Shown in pieces: positions 1-5,798 of a stretch of 13,192 nt of DNA; position 1 is the stretch's first letter, and each line of letters begins with the position of its first letter. The stretch is from Trachelipus rathkii. Lineage: Eukaryota > Arthropoda > Malacostraca > Isopoda > Trachelipodidae. The position numbers were made by a program, and so were the translations under genes. The notes beneath the pieces are model-generated. The model saw only the letters and a list, made by a program, of their open reading frames with translations, did no database searches and was not told the origin of the DNA. Location of the stretch: contig JABUQX010065328.1 of NCBI GenBank assembly GCA_015478945.1, forward strand, positions 32,501 to 45,692, read 5' to 3'.

Positions 1-1
1 G

Positions 2-345
2 AAAACTTTTGAAAGAGTTTGGAACAAAGCTTTGATATTTAAAATTTCCTCTTAGTGTGTCTATCATTCTGTCTGTTATTTTCTCCCTAATTTCCTTTTC
101 TTCATTAAATTGTTGCTGTTGTAGATGTCTACCATTCAACCTTTAAATCTATTTAATAATGATATTCGTCATTGTATTGTTGTATCTTTAACTTTTTTTT
201 TTAACTTTTCTTTAATGATCTTCTTTCTGTCACTTCTCCCATCCACTCTTTTTCCGATGAGTTCAAAATTCACTAGCTCTTTCGGTTTGAGAGACACTCT
301 ACTCAATTGCAAAGAACCATTACTAGAATGGTGGCCAGGTAGAAG
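2..345 (-). other. Coding-like minus-strand fragments at the left edge, unrecognised
   Basis: Two open stretches on the minus strand read like charged protein rather than low-complexity noise. The first is 345 down to 169, 58 codons ending in TGA, with a KPKELVNFELIGKR stretch followed by a lysine-rich tract. The second is 142 down to 2, 47 codons in another frame running off the window edge, and it includes EEKEIREKITDRMIDTL. An A-run on the minus strand, near 190-199, lies between the two frames and is a natural place for an indel. I recognise no family. They could be exons, remnants of a decayed gene, or chance open frames in AT-rich DNA. No start codon or convincing splice sites decide between these. 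Confidence 0.22.
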
Positions 346-1001
346 CTAATTGCTAGAAGGTTACTTTTTACCATCTAATCTCTGATTACTCTTGTTATTT
401 CTTTTAATTGCGACATAGAAGACATGGCTATTTTCATAAAAAAAAAGAACAGCACCTAAATGGCATGGTTTTTATTCTAAGAAGTTGTTAATTCTTACAA
501 GCTTGAAGAACTTTTACACACCACTCCAATTACTTGCTTTGCATAGGAAATGGGTTGCTTTTTTTCTGTATATAGTAAGAATCTCATATCTGTAGTGATT
601 AACTAACACTGTTCTTCTGGAAATATGGGGTCTATTTTGTTCCGACTAATCAATACTCCTGCATTCACTGCCTCACTTCAATTCCTTTCAAGTCGTCAGA
701 TTATTGCATCCTCCTCCTTCTCTCCTTCTCTCCTTCTCCTTCTCATCAACCTACCCCTCTGATGAGGGTTCATGGAAATCGTCTCTCTACACATATGCTC
801 TTTATCATCAGCTCAACTTTTTGACCCCATACTTAACCGCTATTCTCATTCATACTAGTTCATTATACAAAAAGTTTAACACACCCTTCCTTCTTCAATT
901 TTCCTTACTCCTCTTGACTTCCTCACTTTCAAAAGACCTTATATCGGATCATGTCTCATCAAGGAATCTATTTTTCTCCAGCTATGGTAGAGTTTAAATA
1001 A
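346..1001. other. AT-rich stretch with no identifiable gene
   Basis: The plus strand is pyrimidine-rich, with CTCCTTCT-type tracts near 708-745. A 97-codon open frame at 704-997 is dominated by serine, leucine and phenylalanine, as expected from translating a pyrimidine tract, and has no recognisable motif. I see no RNA gene or repeat family here. Confidence 0.5.
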
Positions 1002-1198
1002 ACAAATATATATATATATATATATAATTATACTAATATATTATTATATAAATTATATATATATATATATTTATAATAATATATATAATATATTATATAT
1101 ATATATTATATAGTATAGATATATATATATATATATATAATATTATATATATATATATATATATATAGATATATATAAAAATATATATAAAATATAAA

Positions 1199-1236
<38 letters not shown>
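1002..1236. repeat. (TA)n microsatellite, interrupted
   Basis: Nearly pure alternating TA, broken by short AATAT, TTATAA and GATA interruptions, runs for about 235 bases. It sits directly left of the virus-derived segment, separated from it by about 150 bases of non-repetitive sequence. Such arrays are common in crustacean genomes (general knowledge). Confidence 0.95.
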
Positions 1237-1238
<2 letters not shown>

Positions 1239-1239
<1 letters not shown>

Positions 1240-1383
1240 AGCTCACCTATTTCGATAATTCTGATACTAAGAGAACATTCTGTTTCGTTCATATCCTTTT
1301 TTAATTCTTCCATCTCACTTTGAAGGTTTGCATCTTTTTTAATGAAGAAACTTTCGATAGGACATTGGAACTTTATTATTTAA
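1239..1383 (-). other. Minus-strand coiled-coil-like open frame next to the viral segment
   Basis: Reading the minus strand from 1383 down to 1239 gives about 48 codons without a stop. They include LQSEMEELKKDMNETE, a heptad-like charged helix, followed by SIRIIEIGEL. The frame then runs into the (TA)n array. Composition and periodicity suggest coding origin, for example a host exon or the coiled-coil ORF1 of a LINE, but I cannot assign it. Its upstream end coincides within a few bases with the point where Rep similarity begins on the opposite strand. That makes about 1380-1385 the probable host-virus junction. Confidence 0.25.
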
Positions 1384-1384
1384 A

Positions 1385-1900
1385 CAGAATGATCGTAAAA
1401 TTATGTGGGTATACGATGAAACGCACGGAAGTGCAAAGACGTTTTTGAGTTCATATCTCCGTGTGTGTTACGGTTATTTCCTTAGTGATGGCGTCACCGC
1501 TACGCGCGACATCGCCATGTTATTGCCACCAACATTCAATGGAATAGTGTTTGATGTTACAAGGAATTCAGCGGCTGAATTTAATTATCAGACGCTCGAA
1601 CGTTGTAAGAATGGTTATATAACGACTGGAAAATATGAAGGTCGTATAGTATCATTCAAGTCTCGACCGGTGGTGGTGTTTGCAAATTTCTATCCTGACA
1701 AAAACAAATTATCAGAAGATCGCTGGGACATTCATAATATAGAGAAAGCCAGTAATGATGTATCGACGACGGCAATTTCAACGCTATTCTCTTTCGTGGA
1801 GAGGAAGAAGATACCGCTCATCGATGAGGAGCAAGAGGATGTCATACCGGCGGAATCGGCGAGGGAACCTGAGCAAGTACACGAAGCCAGCTCGGCATAG
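1385..1900 (+). CDS. rep: CRESS-DNA virus replication-associated protein, superfamily-3 helicase half (5'-truncated)
   Basis: Rep starts rolling-circle replication by nicking the origin with an N-terminal HUH nuclease and unwinds DNA with a C-terminal SF3 helicase; only the helicase half is here. Counting from the ATG at 1403, a degenerate Walker A lies at residues 5-13 (DETHGSAKT). Walker B is GIVFDVTR at 47-54, YQTLERCKNG is at 62-71, motif C VVVFANFYPD is at 90-99, and the arginine-finger-like SEDRW is at 104-108. This arrangement resembles nanovirus-type and related CRESS Reps. Similarity extends upstream of the ATG to about 1385, in an open frame limited by a stop at 1358-1360, so the ATG is not the native start. 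The glycine normally before the P-loop lysine is alanine. The C-terminal tail is acidic and overlaps the Cap frame. The frame is intact to TAG and CpG-rich. I found no HUH motifs in the window. Confidence 0.82.
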   Translation, partial: QNDRKIMWVYDETHGSAKTFLSSYLRVCYGYFLSDGVTATRDIAMLLPPTFNGIVFDVTRNSAAEFNYQTLERCKNGYITTGKYEGRIVSFKSRPVVVFANFYPDKNKLSEDRWDIHNIEKASNDVSTTAISTLFSFVERKKIPLIDEEQEDVIPAESAREPEQVHEASSA

Positions 1901-2459
1901 TATTATGTTTACTAGTGAACATACAAAGGTGTTTTCTAAAAAGACCCTGTTCACAGCTGATTTAGGTTTGCACACTTTAAGTGATGCTGAAAAGAAGTTT
2001 ATTCAATTATATAAGTGGTTTAATGTTAGATATATTATTGTTGAAGGTATTTGTTTAACTTCAGGTTTGGAACCAAAAAAAACTAGTTCCCCTTATTTTA
2101 AATCTTGCTTTAATTCTGATCAATTTGTAACCTACGGTACTGATGTTATTAAGTCTAAAGCTGCATCTAGGACTCATTTACCATTAACTCATTTTAAACG
2201 TATTTTAAGATGTAGGCCTAAAATAGGTGTATTTGCTGACCAAGCTACACAAACTGTTGTGGCTAGTAATTCAAAATTATTTTCAACTGAAACATTAAAT
2301 GTTTCATATGGTAAGTTTGAAATGGCATCATATTATGATAATGCTGAAGTCACCGGTGTTCAGGATACTGTTTATGCTATTAATATTAAGTATTGTATTG
2401 ACCTATTTGGTCAAGATGTTGCTATGGTTCACTTTCATCTTAAAAAAGAGGAAGGCTAA
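1755..2459 (+). CDS. cap: CRESS-DNA virus capsid-like protein with arginine-rich N-terminus
   Basis: This 234-residue ORF overlaps the Rep tail by 146 bases in another frame. Residues 1-45 are strongly basic, with repeated RRR and RRNRR clusters, as in circovirus-like capsid N-termini that bind DNA and carry nuclear localisation signals. From about residue 60 the sequence alternates hydrophobic and polar residues in the manner of a jelly-roll fold, including LYKWFNVRYIIVEGI (85-99), SRTHLPLTHFKRILRCRPK (138-156) and a C-terminal YAINIKYCIDLF strand-like segment. The length fits CRESS capsids (about 200-300 residues). Tandem ATGs occur at 1755 and 1758; a later ATG at 1905 would omit the basic arm. 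I prefer the first because the arm is characteristic. Codons after 1905 are T-ending and CpG-poor, unlike Rep. The capsid assignment rests on position, basic arm and general pattern, not on a diagnostic motif. Confidence 0.65.
   Translation: MMYRRRQFQRYSLSWRGRRYRSSMRSKRMSYRRNRRGNLSKYTKPARHSIMFTSEHTKVFSKKTLFTADLGLHTLSDAEKKFIQLYKWFNVRYIIVEGICLTSGLEPKKTSSPYFKSCFNSDQFVTYGTDVIKSKAASRTHLPLTHFKRILRCRPKIGVFADQATQTVVASNSKLFSTETLNVSYGKFEMASYYDNAEVTGVQDTVYAINIKYCIDLFGQDVAMVHFHLKKEEG
1898..1906 (+). other. Near-copy of the origin nonanucleotide at the Rep/Cap junction
   Basis: TAGTATTAT matches the origin nonanucleotide TAGTATTAC (2855-2863) at eight of nine positions. It begins with the Rep stop codon TAG and ends in the first two bases of the ATG at 1905. 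No stem flanks it, so it is not a working origin. It lies at the composition break between Rep and the Cap body and may mark a recombination site. A chance match is possible because the sequence is AT-rich. Confidence 0.35.
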
Positions 2460-2504
2460 TTTTAATTTTTGATTGTACTTTTTATATTTATGTACTGCTT
2501 TTTG

Positions 2505-2510
2505 AATAAA
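2505..2510 (+). terminator. AATAAA polyadenylation signal after cap
   Basis: AATAAA lies 46 bases downstream of the cap stop, a suitable place to end a Rep/Cap transcript. An A10 run begins two bases later (2513-2522). That is too close to be the poly(A) tail of a retroposed mRNA, so I read it as part of the DNA. Confidence 0.45.
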
Positions 2511-2523
2511 GGAAAAAAAAAAC

Positions 2524-2631
2524 ATGATAGAGGGACTGTTTGTCGTAGATGTAATTATATTCATTACGATATTCGGTTCTTCCTTCGCTGTTTTTTACAA
2601 TCATCTAATGAAGACAAGAAAACACTCATGA
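2524..2631 (+). CDS. Possible 35-residue single-pass membrane peptide
   Basis: A small ORF begins at an ATG with A at -3, right after the A-run, and ends in TGA. It has a short acidic N-terminus, a hydrophobic span at roughly residues 5-27 (LFVVDVIIFITIF then GSSFAVFY) and a basic tail (KTRKH). That is a plausible one-helix, positive-inside topology. CpG dinucleotides reappear here (four in 108 bases), as in the Rep segment and unlike the Cap body. Some CRESS relatives such as nanoviruses and mastreviruses encode small hydrophobic proteins, but I see no sequence match. It may equally be a chance ORF. It ends where the AAATCT and G-tract host-like repeat begins. Confidence 0.3.
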   Translation: MIEGLFVVDVIIFITIFGSSFAVFYNHLMKTRKHS

Positions 2632-2650
2632 AATCTAATCGAGTAAGTAT

Positions 2651-2705
2651 GGGAGGGGGGGTGGGTCCTAATCTAACCTAACCGAACATAACATAACCTA
2701 ATCTA
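2651..2705 (+). repeat. G-tract plus degenerate telomere-like CCTAA pentamers, copy 1
   Basis: A G-rich tract at 2651-2665 is followed by seven consecutive five-base units at 2667-2701: CCTAA, TCTAA, CCTAA, CCGAA, CATAA, CATAA, CCTAA. A further TCTA follows. CCTAA is the complement of TTAGG, the usual arthropod telomere repeat, and related AACCT arrays are abundant in shrimp genomes (established knowledge). The units are mutated, so this is interstitial and old, or only telomere-like. A second copy of the same arrangement lies at 2907-2955. Confidence 0.7.
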
Positions 2706-2739
2706 TTTTTAACAAAGCTGCACCGGAAATGACGTTTTT

Positions 2740-2741
<2 letters not shown>

Positions 2742-2794
<53 letters not shown>
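2742..2794 (+). repeat. (ATT)n microsatellite
   Basis: About 17 perfect ATT units lie between the first CCTAA block and the origin iterons. This suggests host-type DNA here, or expansion of an AT-rich viral intergenic region. Confidence 0.95.
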
Positions 2795-2796
<2 letters not shown>

Positions 2797-2810
2797 TTAT
2801 ATACATACAT

Positions 2811-2896
2811 CCGGTACAAAAAAAAAAACAAATACCGGTACAAACGGAGACAGCTAGTATTACCTGTCTCCGTGCTTTGTACACAACCTTTGTACC
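2811..2896 (+). promoter_or_regulatory. CRESS-DNA virus replication origin: stem-loop, nonanucleotide and four iterons
   Basis: A perfect 10-bp stem (ACGGAGACAG at 2844-2853 pairing with CTGTCTCCGT at 2864-2873) presents a 10-base loop, C followed by TAGTATTAC (2855-2863). This is the CRESS virus nonanucleotide, which Rep nicks between T7 and A8 in characterised families. On the left are two direct copies of CCGGTACAAA (2811-2820 and 2835-2844). On the right are two inverted copies of the core, TTTGTAC at 2876-2882 and TTTGTACC at 2889-2896. The shared core GTACAAA probably forms Rep recognition iterons. The nonanucleotide is on the same strand as rep and cap. Perfect stem pairing and intact iterons show very little decay. 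Confidence 0.93.
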
Positions 2897-2906
2897 AAAT
2901 CTTTCT

Positions 2907-2955
2907 GGAGGGGGGGGAGGGGTGTATTTACCTAACATAACCTAACCAAACCTAA
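2907..2955 (+). repeat. G-tract plus degenerate CCTAA pentamers, copy 2
   Basis: GGAGGGGGGGGAGGGG at 2907-2922 is followed by a short spacer and five pentamers at 2931-2955: CCTAA, CATAA, CCTAA, CCAAA, CCTAA. Each copy is preceded by AAATCT (2631-2636 and 2897-2902). The two copies are about 256 bases apart and bracket the (ATT)n and origin block. Confidence 0.7.
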
Positions 2956-2979
2956 TATATATATAAATATATATATTAA
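2954..2979. repeat. Short (TA)n tract
   Basis: An interrupted TA run joins the second CCTAA block to the LINE relic. It may mark the 5' junction of the retrotransposon fragment. Confidence 0.8.
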
Positions 2980-2980
2980 G

Positions 2981-3370
2981 AGAAAGATTTTGGAATGAGT
3001 TGAATGAGTGCTGGGAAAGTTTTGGGGTAAACGATAAAATTTGTCTATTGGGGGATTTAAATGCAGGAGTGGGTAGGGAGGGGGTGGGAAGAATAATAGG
3101 ACCATTTGGGGTAGGGGAGAGGAATGTAAATGGAGAAAGTCTGTTAGAGTTGTGTGTTGAAAGAAGAATGATAGTGGGAATACGTGGTTAAAAAAAAGGA
3201 AAATCATAAGTAATACATGAAGAGTGAAGATAACGGGGGAGGCTTACTGGATTATGGTGTGTAAATGGGAAAGAGATAGAGATAGATTTTAGATTAAATG
3301 TATTTAGAGGGGCGGGAGGGGGATATCGGATCACTATCTGGTGGTTGCAATAAGGGTGGGAGGAGAGGTG
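2981..3370 (+). pseudogene. LINE apurinic-like endonuclease domain, frameshifted
   Basis: This domain nicks target DNA for target-primed reverse transcription. The frame through 3000-3191 holds KICLLGDLNAGVG, the GDxN catalytic region of exonuclease-endonuclease-phosphatase enzymes. It continues with IIGPFGVGERNVNGESLLEL, typical of LINE endonucleases, and then hits a stop. The C-terminal motif SDHYLVVA, containing the catalytic Asp-His pair, appears at 3326-3349 in a different frame. At least one frameshift and several stops separate them, so no functional enzyme is encoded. There is no ATG at the apparent start, and the N-terminal strands of the fold lie outside the recognisable fragment. 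It is followed at about 4.1 kb by the RT domain of the same element. Confidence 0.75.
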
Positions 3371-4080
3371 ACGATTAAGGAAAGGGGAGAAAAGAGGAGA
3401 GTGGAAGTGATAAAGGTGAAAAATTGGAGGAGACAGTGTGTAAGAGGGAGTTTAGGAGAGGTATGGAGGACAGGTGAAGAGACGTGAGAGGGACGGGAAT
3501 GGGGAGGGGAGGGAGTGGACGAGAATTTACGGAGGCAGTATGTGAAGAGGCTAGAAGGGTATGTGAAGTAAAAAGGGTGGGTGCAAGCAGAAAGGGAAGC
3601 GAATGGTGACGTGAGGAGGTGAAAGGAGGTGGTGAAAAGGAAAAAGGAAGCTTATGTGAAATGGTTGGAAGTTAGGAAGAGGCAAAGCTGGAGGAAATAT
3701 AGAAGGGTACGAGTGGAAGCAAAAGAGGGGGTGGAAGGGCGACGTTTGAAGAAAGCAAAAGATGAGTGGTGTATGAAAGGTTGACGGAAAATTTTGATCA
3801 GGAAGTCAGATGTTTTGGGAAGAAGTAAATAAAAAAAGGACGAAGAAGGAGGGTTTGGGGGGGAAAGGATTAAGGGAGGAGATGGGAGTGGATAGGAAGG
3901 AGAGGAAAGGGTGAGGAAGAGGTGGGGGAGTATTTTAGTGGACTATTGAATGAGGTGGGGGGGGAGGGGAGGAAGATTTGAAAGAGGTGGGGATGGGGAA
4001 TGTATTAGGGAGGGAGGGGGAAAATAAATACAAATGGAGGAATTATTTAGGTGCTTGAGTAATAAAGGAAAAAAAGGAAG
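3371..4080 (+). other. Purine-rich LINE linker, very degraded
   Basis: This stretch lies between the endonuclease and RT remnants and corresponds to the basic linker of the ORF. It is GA/GG-rich, giving Arg-, Glu-, Lys- and Gly-rich translations in every frame, with frequent stops. No motif can be placed with confidence. Confidence 0.5.
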
Positions 4081-4750
4081 TCCGCAGTCTGGATGGTGGT
4101 GGAGAAAATGGAAATGTTCAGAAGGGTGGTATAAAAAGGGTGGAGGAGTGGCGTATAAGTTATATAAATTAGATTGGAGGAGTGGGTGGTAAACGAGGAT
4201 TGGGAGGATGGTTGTCTGGTTCCCCTGTATAAGGGGAAAGGGGATAGATTGAATGTGTGGAATATAAGGTATATGTTTTAAAGTGTGGTAGGGAAAGTGT
4301 ATGGTAAAATTCTGATTGAGAGAGTGAGAGGGTTAACGGAAGGAAGAATGGGGGAAAGAACAACGGAGGATTTTAGGGAGGGAGTAGGGTGTGTGGATCA
4401 TAGTGTTTTACACTAAAAGCTTGTTGGAGAAAAGGTATAAGTATTGAGAGGAACGGGAAAGTGTATGGGTGTTTTTTTTAGATTTAGAGAAAGCATACGA
4501 TAGAGTGAAAAGAGGGGGAAATTGTGGAGGGTGTTGGAAAGAAAGATGGGGGGGGGTAATATTAGGTAAAGGTAAATCAGGGGGCTTTTACAAGAATATA
4601 GAAAGGTGTGTGGAGAGTGTTAGGAGGGCGAGAGTGAGATGTTTGGGTGGTGAGAGGAATGAGGCAGGGTTGTGTAATGTCGCCGTGGCTAATCAATTTT
4701 TAGGAGAGCTGTTTGCAGAGGAAATGGTGAGGGAGGGAGGGGCATGATTG
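4081..4750 (+). pseudogene. LINE reverse-transcriptase domain, multiply frameshifted
   Basis: The N-terminal RT phrases LVPLYKGKGDR (4216-4248) and SVVGKVYGKILIERV (from 4282) share one frame, separated by an in-frame stop. A TEGRMGERTTEDFREGVGC stretch with CVDH follows, matching the GFRxGRxCVDQ region of RTE enzymes. LDLEKAYDRV (4478-4507) is motif A, with the first catalytic aspartate region. RQGCVMSPW (4662-4688) is motif B, in a third frame and ending in a stop at 4701. The YADD box (motif C) is not visible downstream. The domain would copy the element's RNA at the target nick; this copy is dead. Confidence 0.8.
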
Positions 4751-4759
4751 TAGTATGTT

Positions 4760-5150
4760 GGTCGATAAAGTGTAGATGTTGGATTCATGCGTTTTTATTT
4801 TATTTATTCTCTTATTTGGTTTTATTTTTATATTTTTTGATAGATTTTTCCACCCCACCCCCCCGCAACCCACCACAACTCACGAAAAAAAAATCTTCGG
4901 GTTGTTCAGCTAGTATGGGAGTAGGTGTTTGTTATGTGGGTGGTAATAATTAGTGCATTTTTTTTTTATTGTTTTTTTTGAATGTGGTGTTATTTAAGTG
5001 ACATAGTGGGTGTATATATTATGTGTCCATAGTTGTTATTATTGTTCAATATGGATATTTGTTTGTTGGTGTTGGTGTTGTGTGTTAAGTAATATCATTT
5101 GGTTTGGTGGGGGTGTGGTGTTTTGTTTTAAAAGGTTTAATTCATTTTTT
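4760..5150. other. T-rich then T/G-rich stretch, perhaps LINE 3' remnant
   Basis: A T-rich tract (4795-4850), a C-run (4853-4881) and homopolymer T runs lead into T/G-rich sequence. GTTGTTCAGCTAGTATGGGA and the following GGTGGTAATAATTAG faintly recall the 3' part of RTE elements, but I cannot show this. No gene is supported. Confidence 0.35.
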
Positions 5151-5151
5151 G

Positions 5152-5181
5152 TGGGGGGGGGGGTTGGGGGTGGGGGAGGGG
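5152..5181 (+). other. Strong G-quadruplex-forming tract
   Basis: Four long G-runs are separated by one or two bases: about 11 G, TT, 5 G, T, 5 G, A, 4 G. This fits the G3+N1-7 rule easily. No promoter or gene is attached to it, so biological use is unknown. Confidence 0.8.
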
Positions 5182-5330
5182 TAAGTTAATCTGTTTGGGT
5201 GGTATGTGTAAGTTTAATAATCTGTGTGGTGGTGGGGTGTGGTTGTTAAGGGTAAAATTCTTGGTTGGGTGTGAGTTGTAGTAAATCTGGTGGTGTGTAA
5301 GTAAATTCTGTGTGGTGTTAAGTTAAAAGG
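5182..5330 (+). repeat. Degenerate G/T-rich tandem repeat
   Basis: Imperfect units built around GTAAGTTAATCTGTGTGGTGG recur several times (for example near 5182, 5209 and 5296). C is almost absent from the + strand. It looks like a mutated minisatellite. Confidence 0.45.
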
Positions 5331-5412
5331 CATTCCATCACATACGTTCAATTAAGGAACGAAAATAATTGTGGGACGGGTGGGCCCACGAGGGGCAAAA
5401 AATTGCGTGGGC

Positions 5413-5660
5413 CAAAATTGGAACCCATGGTAACCTGGCAAGGTCAAGGCCCCGAAATAATCATGGTCCCAAACAAGGTTAAGACATCAAAAAAGGGCCT
5501 AAGCCCTAAAGAAGGTCCAAAAAAAATTAACCGTGGGTTTCAAAATTGCGACCCATGGTATTCTGGCAAGCTTTGGGAGAAAAGGTCAAGGACAAAAAAG
5601 GTAAAGACCTCAAAAAATAGGGGCTAAGGCCCTCTAAAGGGTGGGCCAAAAATTAGGGTG
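5413..5660 (+). repeat. Imperfect tandem duplication, period about 128 bp
   Basis: CAAAATTGGAACCCATGGTA at 5413 recurs as CAAAATTGCGACCCATGGTA at 5541. Both copies continue with a CTGGCAAG block, an AAGGTCAAGG block, an AAGAC-TCAAAAAA block and a GGGCTAAG-CCCT block in the same order. Indels are concentrated in homopolymers. Open frames across it are by-products and show no protein motif. Confidence 0.6.
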
Positions 5661-5798
5661 GGGCCCCCAAAAATTGACCGCATGGAAGAATCCAAAGGTT
5701 TTGGGGTCCGAAAAAAAATTAGGGTGGGGGTTACGTACAACGTTTGCCCTCGCAAACCCGTTTGGGCCGCAACCCTTCCTCGAAGGGTTGGCCAAATT

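Larger units (their letters stand above)
1385..2900 (+). mobile_element. Virus-derived segment from a CRESS-DNA virus (partial Rep, Cap, origin)
   Basis: Three independent hallmarks lie in order on one strand: a Rep superfamily-3 helicase domain, a basic-N-terminus capsid-like ORF, and a stem-loop origin with TAGTATTAC and iterons. In a circular relative the order would be origin, Rep nuclease, Rep helicase, Cap, origin, so only the piece between origin and helicase is absent. Adding about 0.4 kb for it would give roughly 2 kb, typical of these viruses (inference). The flanks are (TA)n DNA, degenerate CCTAA repeats and a LINE relic, so this is best read as an endogenous viral element. A chimeric assembly joining a real viral contig to host DNA is the main alternative. 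A (ATT)n array and CCTAA pentamers at 2667-2794 interrupt the segment, so the gene block and the origin block may be two insertions. Confidence 0.8.
2981..4760 (+). mobile_element. Decayed non-LTR retrotransposon (RTE-like LINE), + strand
   Basis: Endonuclease motifs followed by reverse-transcriptase motifs occur in the right order and at plausible spacing, but in all three + frames. Examples are GDLNA at 3051-3065, SDHYLVVA at 3326-3349, LVPLYKGKGDR at 4216-4248, LDLEKAYDRV at 4478-4507 and RQGCVMSPW at 4662-4688. The strand is strikingly purine-rich. The 5' end and the RT YADD motif are not visible, so it is truncated or too degraded at both ends. RTE-clade assignment comes from phrase-level similarity to craniofacial-development-protein-2-like RTE proteins common in invertebrates. 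Confidence 0.8.

Noticed and set aside
125..349. 74-codon + strand frame opening after a pyrimidine tract and AG, like a spliced exon
   Set aside because: Phe/Leu-rich translation from a T-rich tract with no motif; the minus strand here looks more protein-like.
704..997. 97-codon + strand frame
   Set aside because: Ser/Leu/Phe content follows the pyrimidine bias; no family features or conserved motif recognised.
1403..1405. ATG as the true start of Rep
   Set aside because: Helicase-type similarity continues upstream of it, so it is an internal methionine of a truncated gene.
2505..2522. AATAAA plus A-run as a retroposed viral mRNA tail
   Set aside because: Only two bases separate signal and A-run, too short for a cleavage site, and viral sequence (the origin) occurs downstream.
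2678..3207. Minus-strand frames of poly-Ile and Pro/Phe type
   Set aside because: They are translations of the ATT microsatellite and of the antisense of the LINE endonuclease.
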